A stretch of DNA of 64,000 bases from Bacillus albus. Its GTDB lineage: Bacteria; Bacillota; Bacilli; Bacillales; Bacillaceae_G. The stretch lies in the NCBI RefSeq assembly GCF_001884185.1, contig NZ_MAOE01000096.1:1-64000 (forward strand). The letters run 5' to 3'. Of this stretch, positions 26,604-34,635 are shown piece after piece. The translations under genes and the position numbers were made by a program. Each line of letters begins with the position of its first letter. Position 1 is the first letter of the stretch. The notes below the pieces were generated by a model that worked only from the letters and a program-made list of their open reading frames with translations, had not been told where the DNA came from and made no database searches.

Positions 26604-26643
26604 AAAAGACGAATCTGCATCATTTTGCAGATTCGTCTTTTTT
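26604..26643. terminator. Bidirectional terminator
   Basis: AAAAAGACGAATCTGCA / TGCAGATTCGTCTTTTTT, a stem of at least 15 bp with a short loop, lies between the DUF2922 gene and the convergent DUF4359 gene. It overlaps the end of the latter. Confidence 0.93.
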
Positions 26644-27018
26644 CTTCGGCATTTCAATTGGAATAAAGATGTTTGAAAATCCGACGCATACATATTTATA
26701 GTGTTCTCCGCCTATATCAAACTCGGTCGTATATGTTGAGAAGAAAATATAATCATTTCGCTTTGTATAATTCTCGATTAATAATCCAACTTGTGGCTCA
26801 ACATATTTTTTCGCCAACTTCTTACCAGCCGATGCTAGATCGCCAAGGATGCCCTCTTCATTTTCTTTTTGAACTTCATCTAACTTCTTACTTACATCAT
26901 TACGTTTCATAAACTGCTTTGCTGCCCAGTCTGTATATTCTCCTTTACTCGGATTACTATTTGCTAAATATACTAGAAGAACAACAACTAGAGCCATAAT
27001 AATATACTTTTTCTTCAT
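26620..27018 (-). CDS. DUF4359-like secreted or membrane-anchored protein
   Basis: The 132-residue protein has one N-terminal hydrophobic segment (about 4-22) without a lipobox, then a charged soluble region ending IFIPIEMPKKKDESAK. Length and organisation (NPSKGEYTDWA after the membrane anchor, FFSTYTTEFDIGGEHYKYVCVGFSNIF at the end) fit DUF4359 proteins. GGTGAGA precedes ATG. It is monocistronic. The last codons form part of the shared terminator. The function is unknown. Confidence 0.75.
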   Translation of the reverse strand: MKKKYIIMALVVVLLVYLANSNPSKGEYTDWAAKQFMKRNDVSKKLDEVQKENEEGILGDLASAGKKLAKKYVEPQVGLLIENYTKRNDYIFFSTYTTEFDIGGEHYKYVCVGFSNIFIPIEMPKKKDESAK

Positions 27019-27209
27019 ACTATCTCACCGCCTACTCTTTTCTATTTTCATATATATGTACAAGCGATGCAAATTAGAAAGACTAACATCTATTGATTGT
27101 AAACGAATAGCCAAAATTTACAATATGAAACGGAATATTAACAATTGCTTTACTTAATTCGTATATAATAATATTGATAATGTTATTTTAAAGGGGAGGA
27201 CTCGAAGTT

Positions 27210-27716
27210 ATGAACAATGAAAATGATATTTTTATTTCTAATGCAACAATGATGTTAGAGCCTTACAAGCACCCTTATTACCAAACAAAAATAATAGAAA
27301 GTAGTGGGAACCATCTTTACTCCTGTCAAACTGCTCTCCAGCTCATCAAACAATCTTGTCTAGCCAATGTTCACTCTACTTATCAAGGCAGGCGTAAAGC
27401 AGTTCAGACAAACTTTCATTTCAAACAAAATGTCCCAATTCCAATTAATCATCGAGAATATATTTGTGCTTTCCCGACAGAATCTCCTTCTTCTCCAAAC
27501 TGTATATGGCTGTTTTATAACCATATACATGACATAGAGTTTTTCAAAAAGAGTAAAAAAGCTACCATTTATTTTTCAAATGGCACAACTACAACAATAC
27601 ATATCAGTCCTCATAAGTTAAAACAACAATTATTAAAGTCTGGATACGTATTATCACGTATGAACATGCAAGATTCACTACAATTCAAAAACCTCTTACT
27701 ACATTTACTACCTTAA
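27210..27716 (+). CDS. comK2: ComK family competence transcription factor (ComK2 type)
   Basis: The 168-residue protein resembles B. subtilis ComK over most of its length: N-terminal strand pair, the central QGRRKAVQTNFHFKQNVPIPINH, the WLFYNHI motif and a C-terminal helix. ComK binds paired AT-boxes as a tetramer to switch on DNA uptake genes. B. cereus has two forms; the genomic setting here fits ComK2, the less ComK-like one. AAAGGGGAGG precedes ATG. I see no clean AAAA-N5-TTTT box immediately upstream, so autoregulation is not evident. Whether it can induce competence by itself is uncertain. Confidence 0.8.
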   Translation: MNNENDIFISNATMMLEPYKHPYYQTKIIESSGNHLYSCQTALQLIKQSCLANVHSTYQGRRKAVQTNFHFKQNVPIPINHREYICAFPTESPSSPNCIWLFYNHIHDIEFFKKSKKATIYFSNGTTTTIHISPHKLKQQLLKSGYVLSRMNMQDSLQFKNLLLHLLP

Positions 27717-27726
27717 CAGAATAAAT

Positions 27727-27760
27727 AGAATGGAAAGCAATATCCCTTGCCTTCCATTCT
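27727..27760. terminator. Hairpin between comK2 and the sigma factor gene
   Basis: AGAATGGAAAGCAA / TTGCCTTCCATTCT pair with one mismatch around a 6-base loop, between two convergent genes. T runs on either side are poor, so termination may be weak. Confidence 0.6.
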
Positions 27761-27771
27761 TATGATACTAT

Positions 27772-28242
27772 TTATCCTCTTAAACTATTTCGCATTTTCT
27801 CAAGTGCTTGCCGATACACCCATCTCACTTGATAATAAGTCATTTCCATCTCACTAGCGATCTCTCCCATCGTCTTCCCTACAAAAAAGCGTTCAAAAAT
27901 AATATACTTCTCCTTCTCATCTAACACACTCATAAAATCCTTCGCTCTCATTTCAATATCTTCAAAATGGAAGATATCCTCATACTCTCCTACATATACA
28001 CACTTTTCTTGCACTGCAAACTCTTTCTTCAATCTTTCCAATATATAACCACGCACCGTTACAACTGCATATGCAGGAAAACTTCCTTTCTCCGCATCAT
28101 ACCTTTCATATGCATACCAAAGACCAATTAAACCACATTGATAATACTCTTCATGATCTTGATAAATACCTAACTTCTTTATTTGATTCACAATCATACC
28201 TTCATACAAAACAACTGCCTCTTTAAAAGTTGCTGGTTTCAC
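27772..28242 (-). CDS. Small sigma-70-like factor
   Basis: The 156-residue protein has a region-2-like block, YQCGLIGLWYAYERYDAEKGSFPAYAVVTVRGYILE (about 34-69). Its C-terminal region-4-like helix-turn-helix is LDEKEKYIIFERFFVGKTMGEIASEMEMTYYQVRWVYRQALEKMR. Its size and organisation recall ComX/SigH-like small sigma factors rather than ECF factors with an anti-sigma gene; no anti-sigma gene adjoins. The start is GTG 28242 with only a weak AGTGGG upstream, so the start is not firm. It is convergent with comK2. The 174 bases upstream (28243-28416) show no other gene. Confidence 0.75.
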   Translation of the reverse strand: MKPATFKEAVVLYEGMIVNQIKKLGIYQDHEEYYQCGLIGLWYAYERYDAEKGSFPAYAVVTVRGYILERLKKEFAVQEKCVYVGEYEDIFHFEDIEMRAKDFMSVLDEKEKYIIFERFFVGKTMGEIASEMEMTYYQVRWVYRQALEKMRNSLRG

Positions 28243-28415
28243 ACAGTACCCACTTCTAAAAGGTATACCTCTTTGTTATTCCGCCGGTACCTCCACAATA
28301 TAAAAATAAAGAAGTGATTTCACTGTGAGTAATTTTAAATAGTATCGCTGAAATTTGAAATTACATGAAGTAGAATTTGAAGTTTTGCTGGTCGTATTTG
28401 AAATAAGGATAAAAA

Positions 28416-28450
28416 TAAAAAAGGTGACTCTCGGGAGAGCCACCTTTTAG
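28416..28450 (-). terminator. Terminator of the yknXYZ-yip1 operon
   Basis: AAAAGGTG-CTCTC / GAGAG-CACCTTTT hairpin, with a T run on the minus strand, 11 bases past the last stop codon. Confidence 0.9.
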
Positions 28451-28460
28451 TCCCATCATA

Positions 28461-29141
28461 TTATGCACCAAAACCGTTTGCTAAACCTTTTAGGAAACCT
28501 AATCCTACAGTTAGAATAAAGAAAATGACAATTAAAATTGTCGCTTGTTTCTTGCTTAAACCGGCCACAATATGTAACCCTAATCCTGTTAAAATTAAAC
28601 TCCAAATATTAAAAATTTCAATCGAAGATGCAATGCCGTTTAAAACCGTCCCTTTTTCAAATAAAGGGGCTAAACTTGTATAAGCATCCGTTCCATTTCC
28701 ATCGAAAATCAAACTTAATGCTGCATTTAACAATCCACCAATGTAGAAAACAAGATTAGCATATAAGTAAATAGATAATATCTTCATGTAAGGAGTATCA
28801 TTTCCCATTAACATCATAATAACTTTATAAAAACCTGCTGCAATAAAGAGCCCGATAGGTGTTCCAATTGCACCCAAAATTGCCCCGCCACCAAGTGCAA
28901 ACCATTTTATCATCTCCCCATCTTGGCCATTCATTTCTTTTGCCACTTCTGGGGTATTAACCACTGATAAATAAAATACCGCAGCTGTCGTAACCGTCCC
29001 AATTAGAACAAATAAAAGGAAAGCTACCCAGACCGGACTTTTCGTCTTCATTCTCTCAAACTGTTCACCTGGAGATGTAATCATCCCTAATAACGATGGC
29101 TTTTTCGAACCTACATCTTGCGTATTAATATTTGTTTCCAT
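28461..29141 (-). CDS. Yip1-domain membrane protein, second copy
   Basis: The 226-residue protein opens with a soluble segment bearing KPSLLGMITSPGEQFERMK (about 14-32). Five membrane segments typical of YIP1 proteins follow. It is a close paralogue of the gene 16 bases upstream: both begin ME.N.NTQ, share the SPG-QFERMK motif and even the same leader, GGAGGCGTTATAATGGA. YknW, a Yip1 protein, is needed for assembly of the YknXYZ exporter in B. subtilis, so an accessory role to the adjoining pump is likely. Confidence 0.85.
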   Translation of the reverse strand: METNINTQDVGSKKPSLLGMITSPGEQFERMKTKSPVWVAFLLFVLIGTVTTAAVFYLSVVNTPEVAKEMNGQDGEMIKWFALGGGAILGAIGTPIGLFIAAGFYKVIMMLMGNDTPYMKILSIYLYANLVFYIGGLLNAALSLIFDGNGTDAYTSLAPLFEKGTVLNGIASSIEIFNIWSLILTGLGLHIVAGLSKKQATILIVIFFILTVGLGFLKGLANGFGA

Positions 29142-29157
29142 TATAACGCCTCCTTAT

Positions 29158-29856
29158 TTACACTGGCATATTTGGTAAGAATGCCGCAATTAACATAACA
29201 ATTGCTGCTAAGAATAACGCTTTAATGATGAATAAAACGATAATTGGAATTGCTGCTTTCACTTTACTTACTCCTGCTGTAATTTGCAGCCCTAACCAAA
29301 TTAAAACGATATTCCATAAATAGAACACTTCAATTGTATTACCGATTCCATAAGCTAGCGAACCTTGCTCAAATAGTGGTCCTAAACTTGTATATGCATT
29401 TGGTGCTTCACCTAAAATTAAAGCTATAATTCCATTAATAAATCCACCAATAATAGCAACAATGTTCGCATATACAATAATCATTACTAGTTTTTTATAA
29501 GAGGTATCATTCCCATAGAACATCATAAATATTTTATAAATAGCTGCAACAACGAATGTTACCAGTATACCGCCTATAGTACCCGACACAATGCTGGAAA
29601 TAACATCAGATGTCAGTGAACTCTGTCCCGCAAATTCACCTAGTTCTTTTTTCATTTTCACCATCTCAGGTGACGTATTCGTAACGTACGTAGTAAAAGC
29701 ACTTAAAAGCCCTTGTAATAGCGCCATTAAGAAGAACATACCCCAAACTTTCTCGCTCTTCTTCATTCTCTCAAACTGTAAACCAGGAGAAGTAATCATT
29801 CCAAACAAAGATGGCTTCTCGCCGCCAGCTTTTTGTGTATTCACATTTGCCTCCAT
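29158..29856 (-). CDS. Yip1-domain membrane protein, first copy (YknW-like)
   Basis: The 232-residue protein has the N-terminal motif KPSLFGMITSPGLQFERMKK (about 14-33) and five membrane segments. I start it at ATG 29856, which follows AAGGAGGCGTTATA; a frame opening 18 bases earlier contains that Shine-Dalgarno. It lies 113 bases downstream of yknZ, across a large hairpin, and is followed by its tandem duplicate. It probably chaperones or gates the YknXYZ exporter as YknW does, although the gene sits 3' rather than 5' of the pump genes. Confidence 0.85.
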   Translation of the reverse strand: MEANVNTQKAGGEKPSLFGMITSPGLQFERMKKSEKVWGMFFLMALLQGLLSAFTTYVTNTSPEMVKMKKELGEFAGQSSLTSDVISSIVSGTIGGILVTFVVAAIYKIFMMFYGNDTSYKKLVMIIVYANIVAIIGGFINGIIALILGEAPNAYTSLGPLFEQGSLAYGIGNTIEVFYLWNIVLIWLGLQITAGVSKVKAAIPIIVLFIIKALFLAAIVMLIAAFLPNMPV

Positions 29857-29883
29857 TATAACGCCTCCTTCCATTTATATAAC

Positions 29884-29942
29884 CCGTTCTAACGGGCGGT
29901 TCACTTCCTCATATAGAGGCTACGAACCGCCCACTAGAACGG
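29884..29942. repeat. Large intra-operon inverted repeat
   Basis: CCGTTCTAACGGGCGGTTC (29884-29902) and GAACCGCCCACTAGAACGG (29924-29942) pair at 17 of 19 positions. Inside them a smaller CCTC/GAGG hairpin closes on ATATA. It is GC-rich against its surroundings. On the minus strand it is not followed by a T run, so it does not look like an ordinary terminator. It separates yknZ from the two yip1 genes. Confidence 0.75.
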
Positions 29943-29969
29943 TAGTGTGTAGTTCTACTACACTATTAA

Positions 29970-31172
29970 TTACTCATAACGTAATGCTTCAATTGGATCT
30001 AATTTCGCAGCTTTGTTTGCTGGAATTAATCCGAAAATAATACCGAGTGTCATAGAGAATAATACGCCTCCAACGACAACTTCCCATGAAACGAGTGGTG
30101 GCCATTTCGCAAATGTGGAAACAATATATGCTCCGCCATATCCAAGACCTATTCCGATTAAACCACCTAGCAGTGTTAACATAACTGCTTCAATTAAAAA
30201 CTGTAATAAAATTTTACTACGTGTTGCTCCAAGTGCTTTACGTACTCCAATTTCACGCGTACGTTCTGTTACAGATACAAGCATAATGTTCATAACACCA
30301 ATACCACCAACGACTAATGAAATACCAGCGATACCACCGATAATCATTGTCATAATACCTGTGACTTTAGAAACATTTTCTTGGAATTCTTTTAAGTTCA
30401 CCAGTTCATATTTACCTGGAATTTCACTTGGCTTACGACTATTTAATACATCAACAGCTTGTTTCCCAGCTGCTTCTAAATCGTCTACATTTTTAGCTTG
30501 AATTGCGATATTTTGAATATCATCTGTTCCGAATAAAACAGGCCATAATGTAAGGGGGATTAACGCTTCTTCCATTTCAAATCCCATAAACTCATTATCA
30601 GATGTATACACACCAATAATTTGCATTGGCTGCCCCTTCATCTCAATAATTTGTCCAACTGGGTTTACGTCCTTAAATAGCGTCTCCTCTGTTTTTGTAC
30701 TAATCATCACAACATTATTTGCATGAGAAATATCTGATTCACCTAAAGTACGTCCCTTTACGACCTTTACTTTATTAACTGCAAAATATTCATTATCAAG
30801 ACCAATAACATTCAGATTTGCTTTTTTATCATTTACATCCAGTATCTCTGTCGTCGAATTTGTCGTAATAACATGTGAAACATCTTTCACTTGTTTTACT
30901 TCCATAATATCTTCTTCCGTTAATTTTGGTACTTCAAATCCGCCTATAGCAAACTCATCATTCATATCTGGCTTAAATTGAATTGGCATCAGGTTATTAC
31001 CACCAGAACCTGCGAATTTCGACTTCAGCATCGCTTCCCCGCCTTGCCCAATCGCAACGACAGTAATAATAGAACCTACCCCGATAATAATACCGAGCAT
31101 CGTAAGAGCTGAACGCAGTTTATGAGCTAAAATAGAAGATAGGGCAATTTTTATACTATCTAGTAAACTCAT
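29970..31172 (-). CDS. yknZ: ABC exporter permease (MacB/YknZ type)
   Basis: The 400-residue protein has the MacB layout. A first membrane segment (about 17-40, MLGIIIGVGSIITVVAIGQGG) is followed by a periplasmic-type core domain (45-270) and three C-terminal segments (from about 275). The ending PANKAAKLDPIEALRYE is typical of YknZ. ATG 31172 overlaps the TGA of yknY (ATGA), indicating coupling. With YknX and YknY it should form a mechanotransmission exporter; in B. subtilis the system protects against the SdpC toxin. The substrate here is unknown. Confidence 0.92.
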   Translation of the reverse strand: MSLLDSIKIALSSILAHKLRSALTMLGIIIGVGSIITVVAIGQGGEAMLKSKFAGSGGNNLMPIQFKPDMNDEFAIGGFEVPKLTEEDIMEVKQVKDVSHVITTNSTTEILDVNDKKANLNVIGLDNEYFAVNKVKVVKGRTLGESDISHANNVVMISTKTEETLFKDVNPVGQIIEMKGQPMQIIGVYTSDNEFMGFEMEEALIPLTLWPVLFGTDDIQNIAIQAKNVDDLEAAGKQAVDVLNSRKPSEIPGKYELVNLKEFQENVSKVTGIMTMIIGGIAGISLVVGGIGVMNIMLVSVTERTREIGVRKALGATRSKILLQFLIEAVMLTLLGGLIGIGLGYGGAYIVSTFAKWPPLVSWEVVVGGVLFSMTLGIIFGLIPANKAAKLDPIEALRYE

Positions 31173-31849
31173 ACCGCACACCTTCTATCTTCTGTAATTT
31201 TCCCATCTCGCAGTACAATGCGGCGGGAAGAATACGCTGCTACTTCCTCTTCATGTGTAACCATAACAATCGTTGTACCTTCTGCATTAAGCTTCGTGAA
31301 AATATCCATAACTTGCTCACCAGACTTCGTATCAAGCGCACCAGTCGGCTCATCGGCCATAATGAACGTTGGATTGTTCGCAATCGCTCTTGCAATTGCT
31401 ACACGCTGCTTCTGTCCACCTGATAATTCATTCGGTAAATGATGCACGCGATCCGCTAATCCAACTTTACCTAACGCCTCTAACGCACGCTTACGACGCT
31501 CTGCCTTCTTCACGCCGCCGTATACGAGCGGAAGCTCAACATTTTCCACTGCTGAAAGACGCGGCAGCAAATTAAAGTGCTGAAACACAAAACCAATATA
31601 TTCATTACGAATTAAAGCAAGCTTTGACTCATCTGCTGTTAAGATATTCACATCATTCAGCATATATCCGCCTTCTGTTGGACGATCTAAACAACCGATA
31701 ATATTCATAAGCGTTGATTTACCAGAACCAGACGGTCCCATAATCGAAACGAATTCACCGCCCTGAATCGTTAAACTAATACCGTGCAAAATCGGCACTG
31801 CCAATTTTCCTTGATAATACGTTTTAGCAATATTATTTAACGTAATCAT
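31169..31849 (-). CDS. yknY: ABC exporter ATPase (MacB/YknY type)
   Basis: The 226-residue ATPase has Walker A GPSGSGKST (about 39-47), the Q-loop FQHFNLLPRL, signature LSGGQKQRVAIARA (about 141), Walker B FIMADEPTGALD and the switch His in VTHEEEVA. It belongs to the LolD/MacB subfamily, which pairs with FtsX-fold permeases such as the next gene. It overlaps genes on both sides by ATGA. It is cytosolic and bound to the permease. Confidence 0.95.
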   Translation of the reverse strand: MITLNNIAKTYYQGKLAVPILHGISLTIQGGEFVSIMGPSGSGKSTLMNIIGCLDRPTEGGYMLNDVNILTADESKLALIRNEYIGFVFQHFNLLPRLSAVENVELPLVYGGVKKAERRKRALEALGKVGLADRVHHLPNELSGGQKQRVAIARAIANNPTFIMADEPTGALDTKSGEQVMDIFTKLNAEGTTIVMVTHEEEVAAYSSRRIVLRDGKITEDRRCAV

Positions 31850-33039
31850 TTCTCTTTCACTTCCATTCCGTCATACACGTTGTCGGAAGGATTTTTAACC
31901 ACCTTTTGCCCCACTGTTACGCCTTCTACAACCTCTGTCCAGTCTCCATCAGTAGAACCTTTTTTCACATTTTGTTTATGAAGTTTTCCTTTATCCTCAA
32001 CATAAACAAATGCATCATCGTCTTTTTCTACAATACTCTTAGTCGGAACAGCAATCATCTTCTTATTCTCTAAATTTACTTGCAGAGAAACGTGATAACC
32101 TGGAGATAAACCATCTTGACTATCGAGACTTGCTTTATATGTATATTGAGACATGTTTTGAGTCGCTTCACCCATACCACCAGCTTGAGCCATCTCTGCA
32201 CTCGTTGGGAATTCACTTACCTCTGTAATCTTACCTGTCCACTTCTTCTTATTATTTGCTTTCGCAGTTACAGTGAATGTTTGATCCTTTTGAATTTGTG
32301 ACTTTTGAAGTTCAGTTAACGTCCCTTGAATTTGGAACGGATCTTTAGAAGCCACTTGTAAAAATGCTTTCCCTTGACCACCTAAAGCTTGAGATGAACT
32401 TTGCGCCGCATCTTTATCTAACTTTTGAATGACACCAGCAAAATTACTATAAATCGTAAGCTCTTTTTGCTTTTTACTTAACTCCTCTTTCTGCAACTTC
32501 CCTTTTTCTTTCTCAAGATCAGTTGTCTTTTGAGCTATCTCCAGCTCACTTACTTGCTCTTCCATCGGATCTGTTACTTCTTTCCCAGCTCCGCTATCTT
32601 TCGCCTTCTTAATTTCTTTCTTCAGCGAATCAATCTTCTTTTTCCCTTGATCATAACGCATATCAGCCATCTTCTGATCAAGCTCAGCTTGCTTCATTTG
32701 CAAATTAATCTCTTCATTATCATAAGAGAATAACTTCGTACCTTTCTCTACCTCTTGTCCTTCTTTTACTTCAATATCTTTCACTTTTCCTTTAGTTGGA
32801 TCTGCATAAAAACTTTCAATATTTCCAGGCTTCACCTGACCAGAAATCAGCTTCGTATTATTAAGCTTTCGCTCCGTTACCTTCTCAAAACTTACAGCAT
32901 CAGCCGATGTTGCTGCACCTTTCTTCTTCCCTTGCATTACAAAAATATTAATTGCTGCTACAATAACAATTAGTGCAATAACCCCGATAATAATCCATTT
33001 TTTCTTCTTGTTTGGAGTACGAACCGTATTTGGTACCAT
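31846..33039 (-). CDS. yknX: Membrane fusion/adaptor protein (YknX type)
   Basis: The 397-residue HlyD/MacA-like adaptor has an N-terminal membrane anchor (about 15-34). A lipoyl half-motif (VKDIEVKEGQEVEKGTKLFSY, about 91-111), a long coiled-coil hairpin (about 118-195), the second lipoyl half with FAGVIQKLD, and beta-barrel domains to the end follow. It links the YknYZ pump to the cell surface. AAAGGAGAGAGACT precedes ATG. It is first in the operon yknX-yknY-yknZ-yip1-yip1. The promoter should lie within 33040-33233, where no gene is seen. Confidence 0.9.
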   Translation of the reverse strand: MVPNTVRTPNKKKKWIIIGVIALIVIVAAINIFVMQGKKKGAATSADAVSFEKVTERKLNNTKLISGQVKPGNIESFYADPTKGKVKDIEVKEGQEVEKGTKLFSYDNEEINLQMKQAELDQKMADMRYDQGKKKIDSLKKEIKKAKDSGAGKEVTDPMEEQVSELEIAQKTTDLEKEKGKLQKEELSKKQKELTIYSNFAGVIQKLDKDAAQSSSQALGGQGKAFLQVASKDPFQIQGTLTELQKSQIQKDQTFTVTAKANNKKKWTGKITEVSEFPTSAEMAQAGGMGEATQNMSQYTYKASLDSQDGLSPGYHVSLQVNLENKKMIAVPTKSIVEKDDDAFVYVEDKGKLHKQNVKKGSTDGDWTEVVEGVTVGQKVVKNPSDNVYDGMEVKEK

Positions 33040-33233
33040 AGTCTCTCTCCTTTTTTATAACTTAATAGTTTAATATAAAAATTGTATAAAACTTTCTGAA
33101 AACAAATTACATATTATTACATTCTTTTTACAAAGTTTTACACATCCATTTATATTGTAACAAAAATTCCAATGATTAGAAATATGACATTATGTCTTTT
33201 AAGATAGATTTAAGGAAAGATTATATTAATATA

Positions 33234-33271
33234 AAAAAAAGCTATCCAAAATGATAATTGGATAGCTTTTT
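33234..33271 (-). terminator. Terminator of the sugar-phosphate transporter operon
   Basis: AGCTATCCAAAAT / ATTGGATAGCT hairpin with a T run on the minus strand, 11 bases beyond the transporter stop codon. Confidence 0.9.
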
Positions 33272-33281
33272 AAACACAATA

Positions 33282-34616
33282 TTACGCTGCGTTAGGAGCT
33301 TTTCTCTCATGTCCACGTTGAACGATGAACAAGAAGATTGTTGATAAAATAGCACCTGTTAATAGTAAGATAAAGCAACCGTCCCAGCCAGAACGATCGA
33401 CAATAATACCGATTGCTGCGTTTGCTACAAGACTTCCGCCTACGTAACCGAACAGACCACACATACCAACTGTCGTACCTACTGCAAATTTCGGTACTAA
33501 TTCCATCGCACTTAAACCGATTAAGAACTGTGGTACATAAATTAAACAACCGATAATAGAAACAGCAATACTTACAACAAGTATGCTAGTTGCTTGCCAA
33601 TATACGAACGTACCAATAACAACTCCAACCATACTAATGATACATAATGGCATACGTTTTCCTTTAAATAATTTATCACTTAAAAGACCAACGATTAATG
33701 AACTTGGAATTGCCATACCTTCAAAGATTGCGTACGCCGCGTGTGCTTCATTTTTTGAGAAACCTTTAACTGTCGTTAAATAAAGTGGAACCCAGTTAAT
33801 AACACCGAAGCGAATTAAATAAACAAACGCATTCGCAATACATAAGAACCATACAAATTTATTTTTCACTACATACTTCATTAAAATTTCTTTTGGTGAC
33901 ATCTTGTTAGCATTATCTGCTTTTTCAAGATTTTCATAGTCATTACGATACTCATCAATTGGAGGAAGACCTTCTGATTCTGGTGTATCCTTCGCATTAA
34001 TCCAAACAAGTACTGCAATTACCATTGCGATAATCGCAGGGAAAATAAACACGCCGCCTTGCCAATGATTTTCACCGAAAATACCTACACCAATTCCGAC
34101 AAGTGGCGGCACAAGCATTCCGCCAACGTTATGTGAAATATTCCAAAGACCTGTTTTCGTACCACGTTCTTTCTTCGAAAACCATTTCGTCATAACGATA
34201 CTACAAGGTGGTGCCCCCATACCTTGTACAATACCATTTAGGACAAGTAATGTAACAATCATCCCAAATGACGATGCAAAACCGAAACAAATATTTACAA
34301 GCCCTGATAAAAATAAACCGACTGCGATAAAGCGCTGGGCGAAAGCTTTATCTGATAAATTCCCCATAAAGAACTTACTAAATCCATAAACAATTGCCAT
34401 GATTGAACCTAGCAAACCAATTTGAGCTGTACTAAATCCAAATTCTTCTACTAAATACGTACTTGATAACGTAAAGTTACTACGAACTAAATAATAAGCA
34501 GCATATCCAACTGAAATCCCGATTAACACACGAATACGTAGTAATTTATATACACGGTCGATCATATCCGCTGGCAATCTTTCAATTGCAGGTGCTGGCT
34601 TGAGCCATTTAAACAT
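33282..34616 (-). CDS. Organophosphate:phosphate antiporter family transporter (PgtP/GlpT/UhpT)
   Basis: The 444-residue MFS protein has twelve membrane segments and the organophosphate-antiporter motifs YYLVRSNFTLSSTYL (about 40-54), GFSKFFMGNLSDK, NGIVQGMGAPPC, WNISHNVGG and GLFGYVGGSLVANAAIG. The family exchanges sugar or glycerol phosphates, or phosphoglycerates, for phosphate. The operon also encodes a two-component system and a binding protein, an arrangement like the pgt phosphoglycerate system, so phosphoglycerate is the best guess. ATG 34616 follows AAAAGGAGACGAAAG; the upstream in-frame codons overlap the previous gene and have no ribosome binding site. Confidence 0.88.
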   Translation of the reverse strand: MFKWLKPAPAIERLPADMIDRVYKLLRIRVLIGISVGYAAYYLVRSNFTLSSTYLVEEFGFSTAQIGLLGSIMAIVYGFSKFFMGNLSDKAFAQRFIAVGLFLSGLVNICFGFASSFGMIVTLLVLNGIVQGMGAPPCSIVMTKWFSKKERGTKTGLWNISHNVGGMLVPPLVGIGVGIFGENHWQGGVFIFPAIIAMVIAVLVWINAKDTPESEGLPPIDEYRNDYENLEKADNANKMSPKEILMKYVVKNKFVWFLCIANAFVYLIRFGVINWVPLYLTTVKGFSKNEAHAAYAIFEGMAIPSSLIVGLLSDKLFKGKRMPLCIISMVGVVIGTFVYWQATSILVVSIAVSIIGCLIYVPQFLIGLSAMELVPKFAVGTTVGMCGLFGYVGGSLVANAAIGIIVDRSGWDGCFILLLTGAILSTIFLFIVQRGHERKAPNAA

Positions 34617-34635
34617 ATTCTTTCGTCTCCTTTTC

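Noticed and set aside
29591-30501. 149- and 162-codon plus-strand frames over yip1 and yknZ
   Set aside because: They are opposite-strand shadows of well-supported membrane protein genes, Pro/Thr/Ser-rich without initiation signals.
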